A DNA stretch of 64,000 nt from Mesobacillus jeotgali (GCF_031759225.1 NZ_CP134494.1:3656501-3720500), one strand, 5' to 3'. Shown: positions 50,674 through 60,462, counted from the first letter of the stretch. A program made the numbers and translations. Notes: generated from the letters alone by a model not told the origin.

Positions 50674-51474
50674 CTACCCCAGTCCTGCTTGATTCTCTTT
50701 GTTATCATTGAGAGACTTTAAAAAAGCGTCGAAAATCGCATTGAATTCCTGATGTGACCTGGGTGGCAGCTGATGGGTGCCGTGCTTTATATACACCACT
50801 TGTGTTTGCGGAGCTTTTTTTTGAAAAGGAATGGAATAGCGGTGCATCGGCTTTTCCAGCGAACCGTAAATCAGAAGGATAGGCATTTCAAGCTTATGAA
50901 GCTTGCTGGTGGAATCATAATGAAGTCCTGATTTGATATATTCATACGTGCGTTGGGCATCCGATTGCCTGGCTAACCCAAATATCTCCTTTTCATCATC
51001 ATGATCACATTTATGGAATTTCGCCTGCCATTTTGCAGCAAGAGACACTTGACCGAATTTAACCATCAGCTGTACTAACTTAATTACAAGCTTCGGGATA
51101 AGGGTATCAATCTTTGAAAATCCACCAGACAAGATCAAAGCTTCTGACTGTTCAGGATACTTCAACGCAAATTCCTGGGCAACCAATCCACCGTGAGAAT
51201 AGCCGCAGAGCACTGCTTTGTGAATACCTATTTCGTCCAACAACTTTTTTAGATTATCCGCAAGTCCCTCTATGCTTAAAGTTTTGTTTCCCTTCGAACT
51301 TCGCCCATGCCCGGGAAGGTCGAAAAAGATGGTCTTATAACGATCGGACAGTGTTTCCTGATACTTAAAAACATTGTGCCCCATCACAAAAGGATGAATG
51401 AACACAACAGGCAGCCCGTCACCTTTTATTAGATAATAAAGCGAGAGAGAGTCATCGATTTTGGCATATGGCAT
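50674..51474 (-). CDS. Alpha/beta hydrolase
   Basis: 266 residues. Oxyanion region VFIHPFVMG, nucleophile CGYSHGGLVAQ, Asp in LLIYGSLEKP region and His in KHGTHQLPPRS. ATG 51472-51474 follows AAGGGGTGA. Operon with the CPBP gene downstream. Substrate not predictable. Confidence 0.85.
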   Translation of the reverse strand: MPYAKIDDSLSLYYLIKGDGLPVVFIHPFVMGHNVFKYQETLSDRYKTIFFDLPGHGRSSKGNKTLSIEGLADNLKKLLDEIGIHKAVLCGYSHGGLVAQEFALKYPEQSEALILSGGFSKIDTLIPKLVIKLVQLMVKFGQVSLAAKWQAKFHKCDHDDEKEIFGLARQSDAQRTYEYIKSGLHYDSTSKLHKLEMPILLIYGSLEKPMHRYSIPFQKKAPQTQVVYIKHGTHQLPPRSHQEFNAIFDAFLKSLNDNKENQAGLG

Positions 51475-51572
51475 AAAAAGCTTCACCCCTTTATGCTGTT
51501 TCTACCCGAATCACAGCCAGACAAAAAGGATTTTATCTTCGATGTGGAATTTTAAAAAACTCTCTGAGTAAA

Positions 51573-53206
51573 TTATACCTTCTCCTGTTTCTTCAAATCT
51601 TCCAACTCTTTGTCAATCCTATCTGGGTCAATACGTTCGAATAATAGCTCTACATGAGTTAATATTTGAGGTTTTACTAATAACGGCTCCCAGCTTTGTG
51701 CCGTTATTTGCAGCATACCTTTAACCTTTTCGCTTGAAAAAGGAAGGAATGGCGTCAGGATATTGGCTACGTTCCCGATGATATATACGCAATCCGCCAG
51801 CGTCTGTTTGCACGCTTCAGGATTTTCGTGCACCTGCTTCCATGGTTGTTGTCAAAGTATTTGTTGGCATATCTCACTAGTTCAAACACTTTTTCCAGTG
51901 CTCTTTTAAAGCTGGTGTTTTCAATATTCCGTCCCGTTTCAACGTAAAGCAGATCCACTCTGTTCACTATTTCTTTGTTAATCTCTTTTTCAGGAAGAAC
52001 GCCACCAAATGTCTTTTGAATGAATTTCAAGGTCCGGTTCACTAAGTTCCCATAAGCTCCCAGCAGTTCACTATTATGACTATAGATGAACTCCTTCCAT
52101 GAAAAATCCGCATCCCGGCTTTCAGGTGCATTAATGGTCAGAAAATAACGGATTGAATCTGGATCATATTTTTCTATAATATCCGGTACCCAAACTGCCC
52201 AATTTCTGCTTGTGGACAATTTTTTCTTTTCCAGAGTGAGATATTCATTAGAAACGATATGGGTAGGCAATGCATCGATATCAAGTCCTTTTAGAATCCC
52301 TAGCCAAATGATGGAATGGAACGGGATATTATCTTTACCATGCACATAATAGGACTTAGCGCCAGAATTCCAAAACGCTGCGTCATCCTGTCCCGTTTCT
52401 TCTGCCCAAAGCTTGCTTGCTGTGTAATAACCTGATACCGCCTCAATCCAAACATAGATTTTCTTCTCTTCATAGCCTTTTACAGGCACGTTTACCCCAT
52501 TGGGCAAATCCCTGGAAACCGCCCGATCCTGAAGGCCTTCATCCAAGTACCTCTTAGTTAATGAACTAGCATTGTCTCTCCAGAGTCCATTCTGTTCAGC
52601 AGCCTCGGTATATCTCTCCAATTCGCTTTGAAGTGAGCTTAACGCAAAATAAAAATGCTCCGTTGTTCTCGTCGTTGGAGGATTGCCACATATTTTGCAT
52701 CTCCTTTCCAGTAAATCAAGAGGCTCCAGCACGCTTGAGCAATGATCACATTGATCGCCCCGAGCTTTCGCCCCACACTTCGGACAAATTCCCTCAACAT
52801 ACCGGTCAGGCAAAAACTGCTGGTCCAGTTTACAATACGTTTGTTCAATTTCCTTCTTGTAGATTAACCCTTTATCAAGCAGCTTCAGAAAGATATCCTG
52901 GACGACTTTATGGTGGTGTGCTGAATCGGTTCTTGTGTAGATATCATACGAGAAACCTAGCTTCGTAAAACTGTCAGTGAACTCACTGTGATATCTGTCT
53001 GCGATTTCTTTCGGTGACACGCCTTCCTGCTTTGCTCTTATGGCAATGGGAGTTCCGTTACAATCACTGCCTGAGACATATAAAACCTTTTCTCCTTTCA
53101 AACGGTAATACCTCGCTAAAATATCCCCCGGCAGCAGGCTCGAAATATGACCCAGATGCAGCGACCCATTAGCATACGCCCATGCTCCTCCGATAAAAAT
53201 ACTCAT
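51573..53206 (-). pseudogene. metS: Second-type methionyl-tRNA synthetase, frameshifted near 51845
   Basis: The long N-terminal frame has the HIGH motif HLGH (17-20), two zinc knuckles ([16 protein letters not shown] and CKICG) and the KMSKS equivalent KKLSTS. The end of the anticodon domain is in another frame ([20 protein letters not shown] to 51573). One missing A in AACAACC explains the break (restoring FDNKPWKQ). No C-terminal tRNA-binding domain. It has a T-box leader. Such two-knuckle MetRS copies can be extra genes in Firmicutes and can tolerate MetRS inhibitors; that role is inference here. Confidence 0.85.
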
Positions 53207-53254
53207 TTAAATGACCTCCTTATAAAATTGGAAAAAGAACCTAAAAAAAACAAA

Positions 53255-53600
53255 AAACCCCGCCCTTAACTGCAATAGTTAAGGACGAGGTTTGGTATAC
53301 CACGTGTTACCACCTTATTTCGCAAATGGTTCACACCACTTGCCTCAGCAAGTACGGAGCATGTGAAGCCTGCTCTTATACTGTGACATTGATAACGAGT
53401 GCCAAATCTCGCCGCAACCTACTTATGCCAAAAGCATGTTCAGGACAGAGCTCAGAGACCATTTTTCAAGTGACTGTCTTTGCTTCTTTTCAGCTGCCGA
53501 AGCTCTCTGTAAAAAACAGGGGCACTCTACTTTTTCTCTTCATTGCTTTTAAAAAGTTATTAATCAGTATTTTATTCAGAATTTTCCAGGAAGTCAATGA
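53255..53600 (-). promoter_or_regulatory. T-box leader of the second metS
   Basis: On the minus strand AAGGTGGTAACACGTGG (T-box variant, about 53303-53319) is followed by terminator GTCCTTAAC/GTTAAGGGC with T run (53255-53290). A structured region extends to about 53600. An AUG that could be the Met specifier is at 53435-53437, but its loop placement was not verified. Confidence 0.8.
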
Positions 53601-53679
53601 TCTTTTGACAATAAAGTAAAAAATCTCCCTCTGTAACCAGAATATTCCGTTTCGTGCCTACGTGTATATATGACACTGA

Positions 53680-53719
53680 AAATGGCGTGTAAAATGACAT
53701 CAGTTTTGCCACGCCATTT
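53680..53719. terminator. Perfect 10-bp hairpin between sortase and T-box, possible terminator
   Basis: AAATGGCGTG and CACGCCATTT pair perfectly, with inner AAAA/TTTT pairing. On the minus strand a TTTT run follows, so it may end the sortase transcript. Confidence 0.5.
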
Positions 53720-53783
53720 GCTGTTCATTTTTTGACTGTATGCACGTTAAAACGGAATGGTTTCTAATAGACTAGCTGGCTTC

Positions 53784-54383
53784 TTACTGTTGGATGGCTG
53801 TCACGACTAATCGCTCTTCGTGATTTTTGGTGAGAGGGTTGAACCATCCTGTGCATGTGATTAATTGTAAACGTTTTTGTGAAGTAAACCCGAAAATCTC
53901 CTCGATTGGCCCGTTATCATAAGGGTAGGATTCGATTTTTACAATTTTATAGCGTAACGTGTTATCTTTGTCTGTTAAAACGACTTCGTCTTCAAGAGAG
54001 ACATCTTCCAGATCGAAGAATACACCTTTTCCAAGATAATTATCGACATGCCCAGCTAAAACGACGTTGCCTTTCTCACCAGGCCTCGCGCCTTTAGTGT
54101 ACCATCCAATTTTCATGACATCCTCCGGGACTTCCATTGCTCCATCCTCTTGCAGCCCAACTGGAATGATGTCAGCATCAAGCCCGATTGACGAGATGGT
54201 TAGATTTAAAGGGACCAATCCTGTTTCTTGTGTTACTTTTTTTGCGGAAGGCATAGAGTTCGAAACAGGTGAACTAACAACTGGTTCTCCCCCCGCTTTT
54301 TCAGGGTTCAAAACCGAATCTGAGTTCATAGGTTGACAGCCTGCAAGAATGACAATTAGTAAAAGATTAAGCTTGAAATGCAT
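53784..54383 (-). CDS. Class F-type sortase, lipoprotein-like N-terminus
   Basis: 199 residues. The signal ends LLIVILAGCQ, so it may be lipid anchored. Sortase fold with catalytic His in VLAGHVDNY, Cys in LITCTGWFNP and Arg in HEERLVV. It overlaps the end of the DUF4397 gene by 17 nt, and that protein ends in an MPDTG sorting signal, so it is the obvious substrate. Only a weak ribosome site, suggesting coupling. Confidence 0.88.
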   Translation of the reverse strand: MHFKLNLLLIVILAGCQPMNSDSVLNPEKAGGEPVVSSPVSNSMPSAKKVTQETGLVPLNLTISSIGLDADIIPVGLQEDGAMEVPEDVMKIGWYTKGARPGEKGNVVLAGHVDNYLGKGVFFDLEDVSLEDEVVLTDKDNTLRYKIVKIESYPYDNGPIEEIFGFTSQKRLQLITCTGWFNPLTKNHEERLVVTAIQQ

Positions 54384-55173
54384 TCTTTCTTTTATAGAAA
54401 AAGTAACCGACTGTACCGATCACCAATACAAATGGAAGCATGCTCAACATCAAGCCGGTCACTCCACCCTTTCCGGTATCCGGCATTTCTTTAGGCATCA
54501 CAGTTGCCGATGGATCCGCTAAGACAATGGCATCAAGTGCAGGCTCCCCGCTGGCAAGACCAACAGCAAGCACAGTATAAATCATGTCTGCTTTTAGCTC
54601 AGTTCCTGGTAAAGAGAGCACCACATCTTCTGTGCCAGCTGCCCTGACTTCTAAATCCAATGTTGATGGATCAGTTTCCAAGTAATCAGTTACACCCTTG
54701 AATGGCGCGTTCGGGAAAAGAACATCTCCGCCAGTCACTGCTGCATCTACAGCTGGAGCGTCCGGGGAAAAATGGCCAACTCGAACCTTTGTCTTTCCTT
54801 CCTCTGTCATCATGTCATCATTCATGACGGCTACTTCTAGTGCTTCTAATTTATTTACCGCCAGAACGGTGTAAGCATTATCTGCTTCAACGGATAATTG
54901 AGTAGTCAATACCGGTTTGCCCTCTGATACTGTACCTGCAGCAAAAATGCTTACTTCGTGCTCGCCCGATGGCACCATCAAATAATCAGTTACAGCCTTA
55001 AATTCTGCATTTTCTACTACTACTTTACCATCAACGGTGATATCGACTGCTGGTGCATCAGGGGAAGCATGCACAATACGTACCTTTGCCTGATCATGAT
55101 TGTCAGCTAGCGCAGCCCCTCCAAACATGGTAAAAATCATCGTGAAAATCAGCAAAAACGAAAACTTCTTCAT
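54367..55173 (-). CDS. Cell-wall surface protein with two DUF4397 domains and MPDTG sorting signal
   Basis: 268 residues. Signal peptide (to about 26), then two homologous DUF4397 repeats, starting KVRIVHASPDAPAVD and KVRVGHFSPDAPAVD, then a linker with MPDTG, a hydrophobic helix and a RKR tail: an LPxTG-like wall-sorting signal. The dedicated sortase gene overlaps its 3' end. Role on the surface unknown. ATG 55171-55173 is best spaced from GAAGGAG. Confidence 0.88.
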   Translation of the reverse strand: MKKFSFLLIFTMIFTMFGGAALADNHDQAKVRIVHASPDAPAVDITVDGKVVVENAEFKAVTDYLMVPSGEHEVSIFAAGTVSEGKPVLTTQLSVEADNAYTVLAVNKLEALEVAVMNDDMMTEEGKTKVRVGHFSPDAPAVDAAVTGGDVLFPNAPFKGVTDYLETDPSTLDLEVRAAGTEDVVLSLPGTELKADMIYTVLAVGLASGEPALDAIVLADPSATVMPKEMPDTGKGGVTGLMLSMLPFVLVIGTVGYFFYKRKNAFQA

Positions 55174-55319
55174 CTCCATCTCTCCTTCGTTTAATTCTTG
55201 TATAACTTATAAGCTGGTTATGTATAGTTTTAGCACAATAAGTTAAACAATACTTATACAAATTTTGTGTAAGTTTTGTCAATCGATAACGCTTTCGAAT
55301 GTGCTGAGTTTATAAATGG

Positions 55320-55352
55320 ATGAAAAAAAGCACCCTTCAATGATGAAGAGTG
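55320..55352 (-). terminator. Terminator after hmp
   Basis: GCACTCTTCA/TGAAGGGTGC hairpin with TTTTTTT on the minus strand. Confidence 0.85.
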
Positions 55353-55362
55353 CCGATTTTTA

Positions 55363-56577
55363 TTACGCCTCCAGACTTGCCATTGGTCCGAAGAATTCGA
55401 AGTGAATTCTGTCTTCTGTGACGCCAAGGTCTTTCAGTGCTGCGTTGATTGCTTTCATGAATGAAACTGGTCCGCAGAAATAGAAATCTGCTTGTTCAAC
55501 ATTCACGTTTTCTTTTAGCCATTCTTTTGTTACGTAACCCTCAACGTCAAAGCTGTTGTTCTCGCGGTCTTCTTCAGTTGGCTGATCGTAGAATACTACT
55601 GATTTGACCTTTGCCTTTGCCGCAGTTGCTGCGACTTCGTCTTTAAGAGCATGGACTTTGCCGTTCTGGGCTGCATGGATGAAGGTCACTTCTTTTTCAG
55701 GCTGCAGTTCTGCTACTGTGTTCAGCATGCTGACCATTGGAGTCAGGCCAACGCCGCCGCTTAGCAGGACAACTGGCGTATTTTTTTCTGTATCAAGGAA
55801 GAAGTCTCCTGCTGGAGCGCTGATTTGAAGAACTTCACCTTCCTCCACAGTATTGTGAAGGTAATTGGATACCTTTCCATCCGGGGTTTCCATGCCAGCT
55901 TCCTTTTTAACGCTGATACGATAATAGTCTTTTCCAGGAGCATCTGACAGGCTGTACTGGCGGATATGCGTGAATTCTTCGCCTTCGATTTCAAGCTTGA
56001 TGCTGATATACTGACCTGGCTTGAATGAAGCAATTGCCTTTCCATCCACAGGCTTCAGGTAAAAAGAAGTGATGACTTCACTTTCCTCCACCTTTTTCTC
56101 CACAATAAATGGACGGAATCCATCCCAGCCGCCTCTTTGGTTAGCAGCTGCATCATACATTTCCGCTTCCACAGAGATGAAAGCGTCCGCAATCACGCCA
56201 TATGCCTCTGCCCAAGCATTAATGATTTCGTCTGTTGCCGCATCTCCAAGCACTTCTTTGATCGCAATCAGCAGGTGCTTTCCAACGATTGGGTAGTGCT
56301 CAGGAAGGATGCCAAGACTGCGGTGCTTATGGGCGATTTGGTTTACAACCGGAAGGATTGCTTCAAGATTATCGATATATTTAGCAGCTGCATAGACAGT
56401 TCCAGCTAACGCTCTTTGCTGTCTGCCCTGCTTTTGGTTCGCATGGTTAAAAATGTTCAAAAGCTCTGGATGATTTTCAAACATCGTTTTATAGAATACT
56501 GTTGTGATTTGTTCTCCGTGAACTTCAAGAACCGGAACTGTGGATTTGATGATTTCAATCGTTTTTTGGTCTAACAT
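55363..56577 (-). CDS. hmp: Flavohaemoglobin (NO dioxygenase)
   Basis: 404 residues. The globin domain (1-140) has proximal His in NQIAHKHRSLGI; the FAD domain (about 150-260) has RQYSLSDAPG, and the NAD domain has GGVGLTPMVSML and FYFCGPVSFM. Converts NO to nitrate with O2, and NO to N2O without. Protects against NO formed during nitrite reduction by nrfHA. ATG 56575-56577 follows GGGGAGTG. Confidence 0.96.
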   Translation of the reverse strand: MLDQKTIEIIKSTVPVLEVHGEQITTVFYKTMFENHPELLNIFNHANQKQGRQQRALAGTVYAAAKYIDNLEAILPVVNQIAHKHRSLGILPEHYPIVGKHLLIAIKEVLGDAATDEIINAWAEAYGVIADAFISVEAEMYDAAANQRGGWDGFRPFIVEKKVEESEVITSFYLKPVDGKAIASFKPGQYISIKLEIEGEEFTHIRQYSLSDAPGKDYYRISVKKEAGMETPDGKVSNYLHNTVEEGEVLQISAPAGDFFLDTEKNTPVVLLSGGVGLTPMVSMLNTVAELQPEKEVTFIHAAQNGKVHALKDEVAATAAKAKVKSVVFYDQPTEEDRENNSFDVEGYVTKEWLKENVNVEQADFYFCGPVSFMKAINAALKDLGVTEDRIHFEFFGPMASLEA

Positions 56578-56666
56578 AATATACACTCCCCTATGTCTAT
56601 TTCTTCTCGTTGAGGTTTGTTTACCTCATTCCCATAGTGATTATAATAAATTATTTCAGCAGACTA

Positions 56667-56682
56667 AGTGATTCAAATCACA
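56667..56682. promoter_or_regulatory. Fnr-type box upstream of hmp
   Basis: On the minus strand TGTGATTTGAATCACT matches TGTGA-N6-TCACT exactly. It lies about 90 bp before the hmp start. Confidence 0.75.
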
Positions 56683-56822
56683 CTATTGTAAAATAGTGCT
56701 TTCGAATTACAATTTGGAAGGATATTTGCTTCCTTCTAAAGGAATTTTTTACTAAAAATGCACCTGATAAGGAAATCTGACTATTTAGGTTCACTAGAAC
56801 CTTACGAAAAAAGGTCTGGGAA

Positions 56823-56902
56823 TTCTTTTTATAGCGAGATTTTCATTTTTATAGCGGAAAATCAATTTATATAGCGACTTTTTCATTTTTATAGCGAATT
56901 GG
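56823..56902. repeat. Short TTTATAGCG repeat array
   Basis: Four copies of (T)TTATAGCG every 20-24 bp, separated by AT-rich sequence (GAGATTTTCATT, GAAAATCAA, ACTTTTTCATT). Lies between the hmp promoter region and the men terminator. No reading frame. Confidence 0.75.
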
Positions 56903-56935
56903 AAATTACAGCTGTTTTTTTCCAGGTTTAAAAAA

Positions 56936-56964
56936 ATAAAAGCACCGCTAAGCAGTGCTTCTCC
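56936..56964 (-). terminator. Terminator of the men operon
   Basis: AAGCACTGCTTAGCGGTGCTTTTA on the minus strand folds as AAGCAC(T)GC/GCGGTGCTT with a T-rich tail, just after menC. Confidence 0.8.
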
Positions 56965-56970
56965 GCCTTT

Positions 56971-58086
56971 CTAAAACTCAAAACGGTCTTCAAAAACAGT
57001 CACTTCCTTCAACCGCTCCCTGTTGAGTTCAAAGCCGATGCCCGGGCTCTCGGGCACCTTGATCATTCCGTTATGCACTTTGATCTCCGGCTCGATGATA
57101 TCCTGCTCCCAATAGCGGTCTGAACCGGAGATATCACCTGGAATCGTAAAGCCTGGGAGCGATGCAAGAGCGATATTGTGCGCTCTGGAAATTCCAAACT
57201 CAATCATCCCGCCTGCCCAGACTGGAATCCCCTTAGAAACACAATAGTCATGGATCCGCTTCGCTTCGCCAATTCCGCCTACCCGGCCGATTTTAATATT
57301 GATAACCTTGCAGCTGCCTAACTCGACTGCTTTCCTTGCGTCATCAAAGGTAACGATGCTTTCATCCAGGCAAATTGGTGTCTCGATTTGAGCCTGCAGC
57401 TTGGCATGGTCAACAATGTCATCAAAACCAAGCGGCTGCTCGATCATCAGCAATCCGTACTCATCCAGTGCTTTTAAGCGGTTAACATCCTTCAAGGAGT
57501 ATGCCGAATTTGCATCCGCCATCAACGGTAAATCAGGAAATTGTTTACGAATTCCTGATATATATTGATAATCATCTTCCGGACTGATTTTTACCTTAAC
57601 ACGCTTGAATCCCTGCTCAAGATAGCCTTCAATTTGTTTCAATGCCTCAGGTAAATTCGGATTGCCTACAACGACACCGGCAGGAATGGCTTCCATCGTT
57701 CCGCCAATCAGCTTGGATAATGGGATGCCCTCTTTTTTTGCCTGCAAATCCCAAAGTGCTGTTTCAAGCGCAGCTTTTGCCATATGGTTTCTGCGCACGG
57801 AACTGAACAAGGCGATTGCTCCGTCAGGGTGGCTGATGCCCTTCTTTTTCAAAAGAGGAACAAGAAAATCCTTGAGCATATGGTATGAGGTCTGGACGGT
57901 TTCCTCGGTATACCATGGAGATGAAAAAGCCACACCTTCCCCATAACCGATAAAACCGTTGGAGTCTTCAACCTCAACGATGATTCCTTCTCTCTCCGTA
58001 ACTGAACCCAAATGGGTAGTGAAAGGGTGCTTCAATGGCATTTTAATAATTGATAAGTTAACAGCTTTAATGTCCAACGCCATCAT
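56971..58086 (-). CDS. menC: o-Succinylbenzoate synthase
   Basis: 371 residues, enolase superfamily, OSBS/NSAR type. Lysine pair in RVKVKISPEDD, metal ligands in MADANSAY, MIEQPLGFDD and CLDESIV, and second catalytic Lys in VINIKIGRVGG. Dehydrates SHCHC to o-succinylbenzoate for menaquinone. Its start lies inside the end of menE (20-nt overlap). Confidence 0.93.
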   Translation of the reverse strand: MMALDIKAVNLSIIKMPLKHPFTTHLGSVTEREGIIVEVEDSNGFIGYGEGVAFSSPWYTEETVQTSYHMLKDFLVPLLKKKGISHPDGAIALFSSVRRNHMAKAALETALWDLQAKKEGIPLSKLIGGTMEAIPAGVVVGNPNLPEALKQIEGYLEQGFKRVKVKISPEDDYQYISGIRKQFPDLPLMADANSAYSLKDVNRLKALDEYGLLMIEQPLGFDDIVDHAKLQAQIETPICLDESIVTFDDARKAVELGSCKVINIKIGRVGGIGEAKRIHDYCVSKGIPVWAGGMIEFGISRAHNIALASLPGFTIPGDISGSDRYWEQDIIEPEIKVHNGMIKVPESPGIGFELNRERLKEVTVFEDRFEF

Positions 58087-59557
58087 CCTTTGCTTCCAGC
58101 CACTCGCGGAGCTTTCGCCTTAATAATTTCTTCGCGGCATTCCTTGGCAGGCTCTCTACAAAGTGGATTTCTTTCGGAAGCTTGTATTTTGCGAGTTTCC
58201 GTTCACACAGTGCAAGCAAGTCTTCATCAGAGACTCCCGTTTCGCTTTTTACAATAAAAGCTACTGGGACCTGGCCCCATTGCTCATCTGGTGCTCCGAT
58301 CACACCTGCATCGGCAACACCGGGATGGGAAAGCAGGATGCCTTCGATTTCAGCAGGATAGATATTTTCCCCCCCTGAAATGATTAAATCAGAACGACGG
58401 TCAAGCACAAAAAGAAAACCATCGCCGTCAATATAGCCAATATCACCGGTATGGAGCCATCTTTCGCGGATTTTATCAGCAGTTTCATCGGGACGGTTCA
58501 GGTACCCGATCGTCACGTTCGGACCTTTTACTACAATTTCTCCTTCAGCACCTGAAGGTACATCCTGGCCATCACCATCGACAATCCTGATCTGGTTGGG
58601 GAACAGCGCTTTACCAGCAGAACCAAGTCGTTCAATGCTGTATTCAGGAGATAAAGTCGCAAACTGCGATGAAGTTTCGGTCATGCCATAGGTCTGGAAT
58701 ACAGGTATTTCTTTTTCAATACAAGACTCCAGCAGCGGTAATGGAGCAGGGCCGCCACCTAACAGCATGCAGCGCAAGGCTGGCGGCAATCTTTCTGCTC
58801 CCAGTTCATCAAGGATTCTTCTCAGCATCGTGCTGACAACCGACATGATGGTTATATCGTATCGCTGGATATCCTCGATAACCTTTTTTTCGTCAAAAGA
58901 AGAATGCAAAACAATTGGCATTCCATAGATCTGGCTTCTCATTAAAATCGAGTAGCCACTGATATGGAAGATTGGGACTGTGCAAAGCCACTTATCCTGT
59001 TCATGCAGACCGAGATTGAGTGCAGATGCATTCGCGCTCCACCAATGATTTCCATAGGTTTGCATGACACCTTTCGGGTTGCCGGTCGTGCCTGATGTAT
59101 ACATGATTGTCGTGACAACGTTCAAGTCGTATTCATCAAGGATTAAGGGATCGCTATCCTTTAATTGTTTGAGTTTAGCAGTACTCACGAATTTAACTCC
59201 AGAGCTAATCCCAGCAACTTTTTCATCAAATCCGGATTCATATACAAGCACTTCAGCCTCACAATCCTCCAATTGCCATGAGAGCTCCTCCGATGTTAGA
59301 CGATTGTTCAAAATCACAGCCTTGATTCCGGCCATCTGCAAAGCGTATAAAATGAACACAGAATCGGCCTGATTAGAAAACAGGACCGCTGCGGTTGAAC
59401 CTTTCTGCAAACCTAGTATCCCAAGCTTTCCTGTGTAAGCTTTCGCTTCTTCAAAAACATCTAAAAACGTATATGTATGGTCCTCATGAATCAGAGCTTC
59501 ACGATGGGGTGAAAGTTCTGATCGTTTTTTCAGCCAGTTAGGCATGGTTTCAATCAT
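58067..59557 (-). CDS. menE: o-Succinylbenzoate-CoA ligase
   Basis: 496 residues, ANL adenylating family: P-loop-like TTIMYTSGTTGNPKGVMQTY, then QTYGMTETSSQ, LHTGDIGYIDGDGF, and the C-terminal lysine region AAKKLLRRKL. Activates o-succinylbenzoate. ATG 59555-59557 follows GAGGTGA. A strong hairpin separates it from menB upstream. Confidence 0.94.
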   Translation of the reverse strand: MIETMPNWLKKRSELSPHREALIHEDHTYTFLDVFEEAKAYTGKLGILGLQKGSTAAVLFSNQADSVFILYALQMAGIKAVILNNRLTSEELSWQLEDCEAEVLVYESGFDEKVAGISSGVKFVSTAKLKQLKDSDPLILDEYDLNVVTTIMYTSGTTGNPKGVMQTYGNHWWSANASALNLGLHEQDKWLCTVPIFHISGYSILMRSQIYGMPIVLHSSFDEKKVIEDIQRYDITIMSVVSTMLRRILDELGAERLPPALRCMLLGGGPAPLPLLESCIEKEIPVFQTYGMTETSSQFATLSPEYSIERLGSAGKALFPNQIRIVDGDGQDVPSGAEGEIVVKGPNVTIGYLNRPDETADKIRERWLHTGDIGYIDGDGFLFVLDRRSDLIISGGENIYPAEIEGILLSHPGVADAGVIGAPDEQWGQVPVAFIVKSETGVSDEDLLALCERKLAKYKLPKEIHFVESLPRNAAKKLLRRKLREWLEAKDDGVGH

Positions 59558-59582
59558 GGATGTCACCTCTTCTCTGCATAGT

Positions 59583-59613
59583 AAAACAGCTTGATGGAGG
59601 TCCATCAAGCTGT
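59583..59613 (-). terminator. Perfect 13-bp hairpin between menB and menE (attenuator?)
   Basis: ACAGCTTGATGGA and TCCATCAAGCTGT pair completely around GG; on the minus strand TTTTAC follows. It could end part of the transcripts, or stabilise the menB 3' end, lowering menE-menC expression. Confidence 0.7.
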
Positions 59614-59628
59614 GTGTAAACTATAAAA

Positions 59629-60447
59629 TCAAGGGAAACGTGGGAACTGGCCGAAGTCAGGCTTGCGCTTTTCCTTGAATGCGTCGCGGCCTTCTTTCGC
59701 TTCTTCTGTTGTGTAGTAAAGCAATGTTGCGTCCCCAGCCATCTGCTGAAGTCCAGCAAGTCCATCAGTATCAGCGTTCATCGCAGCTTTCAAGAAGCGA
59801 AGCGCAGTTGGGCTCTTCTCAAGAATTTCTTCACACCACTTGAGTGTTTCCTCTTCAACCTGGTCAAGAGGTACAACTGTGTTGACAAGACCCATGTCCA
59901 AAGCTTCCTGGGCATTGTACTGACGGCACAGGAACCAGATTTCGCGAGCCTTTTTATGGCCTACGATTCTTGCCAGGTAGCCTGAACCGTAACCAGCATC
60001 GAAGCTTCCTACTTTAGGGCCGGTCTGGCCGAAGATCGCATTATCAGCTGCGATTGTCAGGTCACATACGACATGAAGCACATGGCCGCCGCCGATTGCA
60101 TAACCTTTAACCTGGGCGATTACTGGTTTAGGAATTACACGGATCAAACGCTGAAGGTCAAGGACATTCAAGCGAGGGATCTCATCCTCACCAACGTAAC
60201 CGCCATGTCCGCGGACTCTCTGGTCTCCACCGGAGCAGAATGCATCGTCTCCAGCACCAGTAAGCACGATTACGCCAACGCTTGAATCATCACGAGCATA
60301 AGCAAATGCATCGATCATTTCCATAACCGTTTTCGGACGGAAAGCATTACGCACTTCCGGGCGGTTGATGGTAATTCTGGCAATGCCATTATATGTTTCA
60401 TACAAAATATCTTCATACTTGCGTTCTGAAACCCATTCAACTGTCAT
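59629..60447 (-). CDS. menB: 1,4-Dihydroxy-2-naphthoyl-CoA synthase
   Basis: 272 residues, crotonase fold; oxyanion-hole [20 protein letters not shown] and [12 protein letters not shown], with the MenB-type [19 protein letters not shown] segment. Cyclises o-succinylbenzoyl-CoA. ATAGGAGG precedes the ATG. Confidence 0.97.
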   Translation of the reverse strand: MTVEWVSERKYEDILYETYNGIARITINRPEVRNAFRPKTVMEMIDAFAYARDDSSVGVIVLTGAGDDAFCSGGDQRVRGHGGYVGEDEIPRLNVLDLQRLIRVIPKPVIAQVKGYAIGGGHVLHVVCDLTIAADNAIFGQTGPKVGSFDAGYGSGYLARIVGHKKAREIWFLCRQYNAQEALDMGLVNTVVPLDQVEEETLKWCEEILEKSPTALRFLKAAMNADTDGLAGLQQMAGDATLLYYTTEEAKEGRDAFKEKRKPDFGQFPRFP

Positions 60448-60462
60448 TTAGACAACCTCCTA

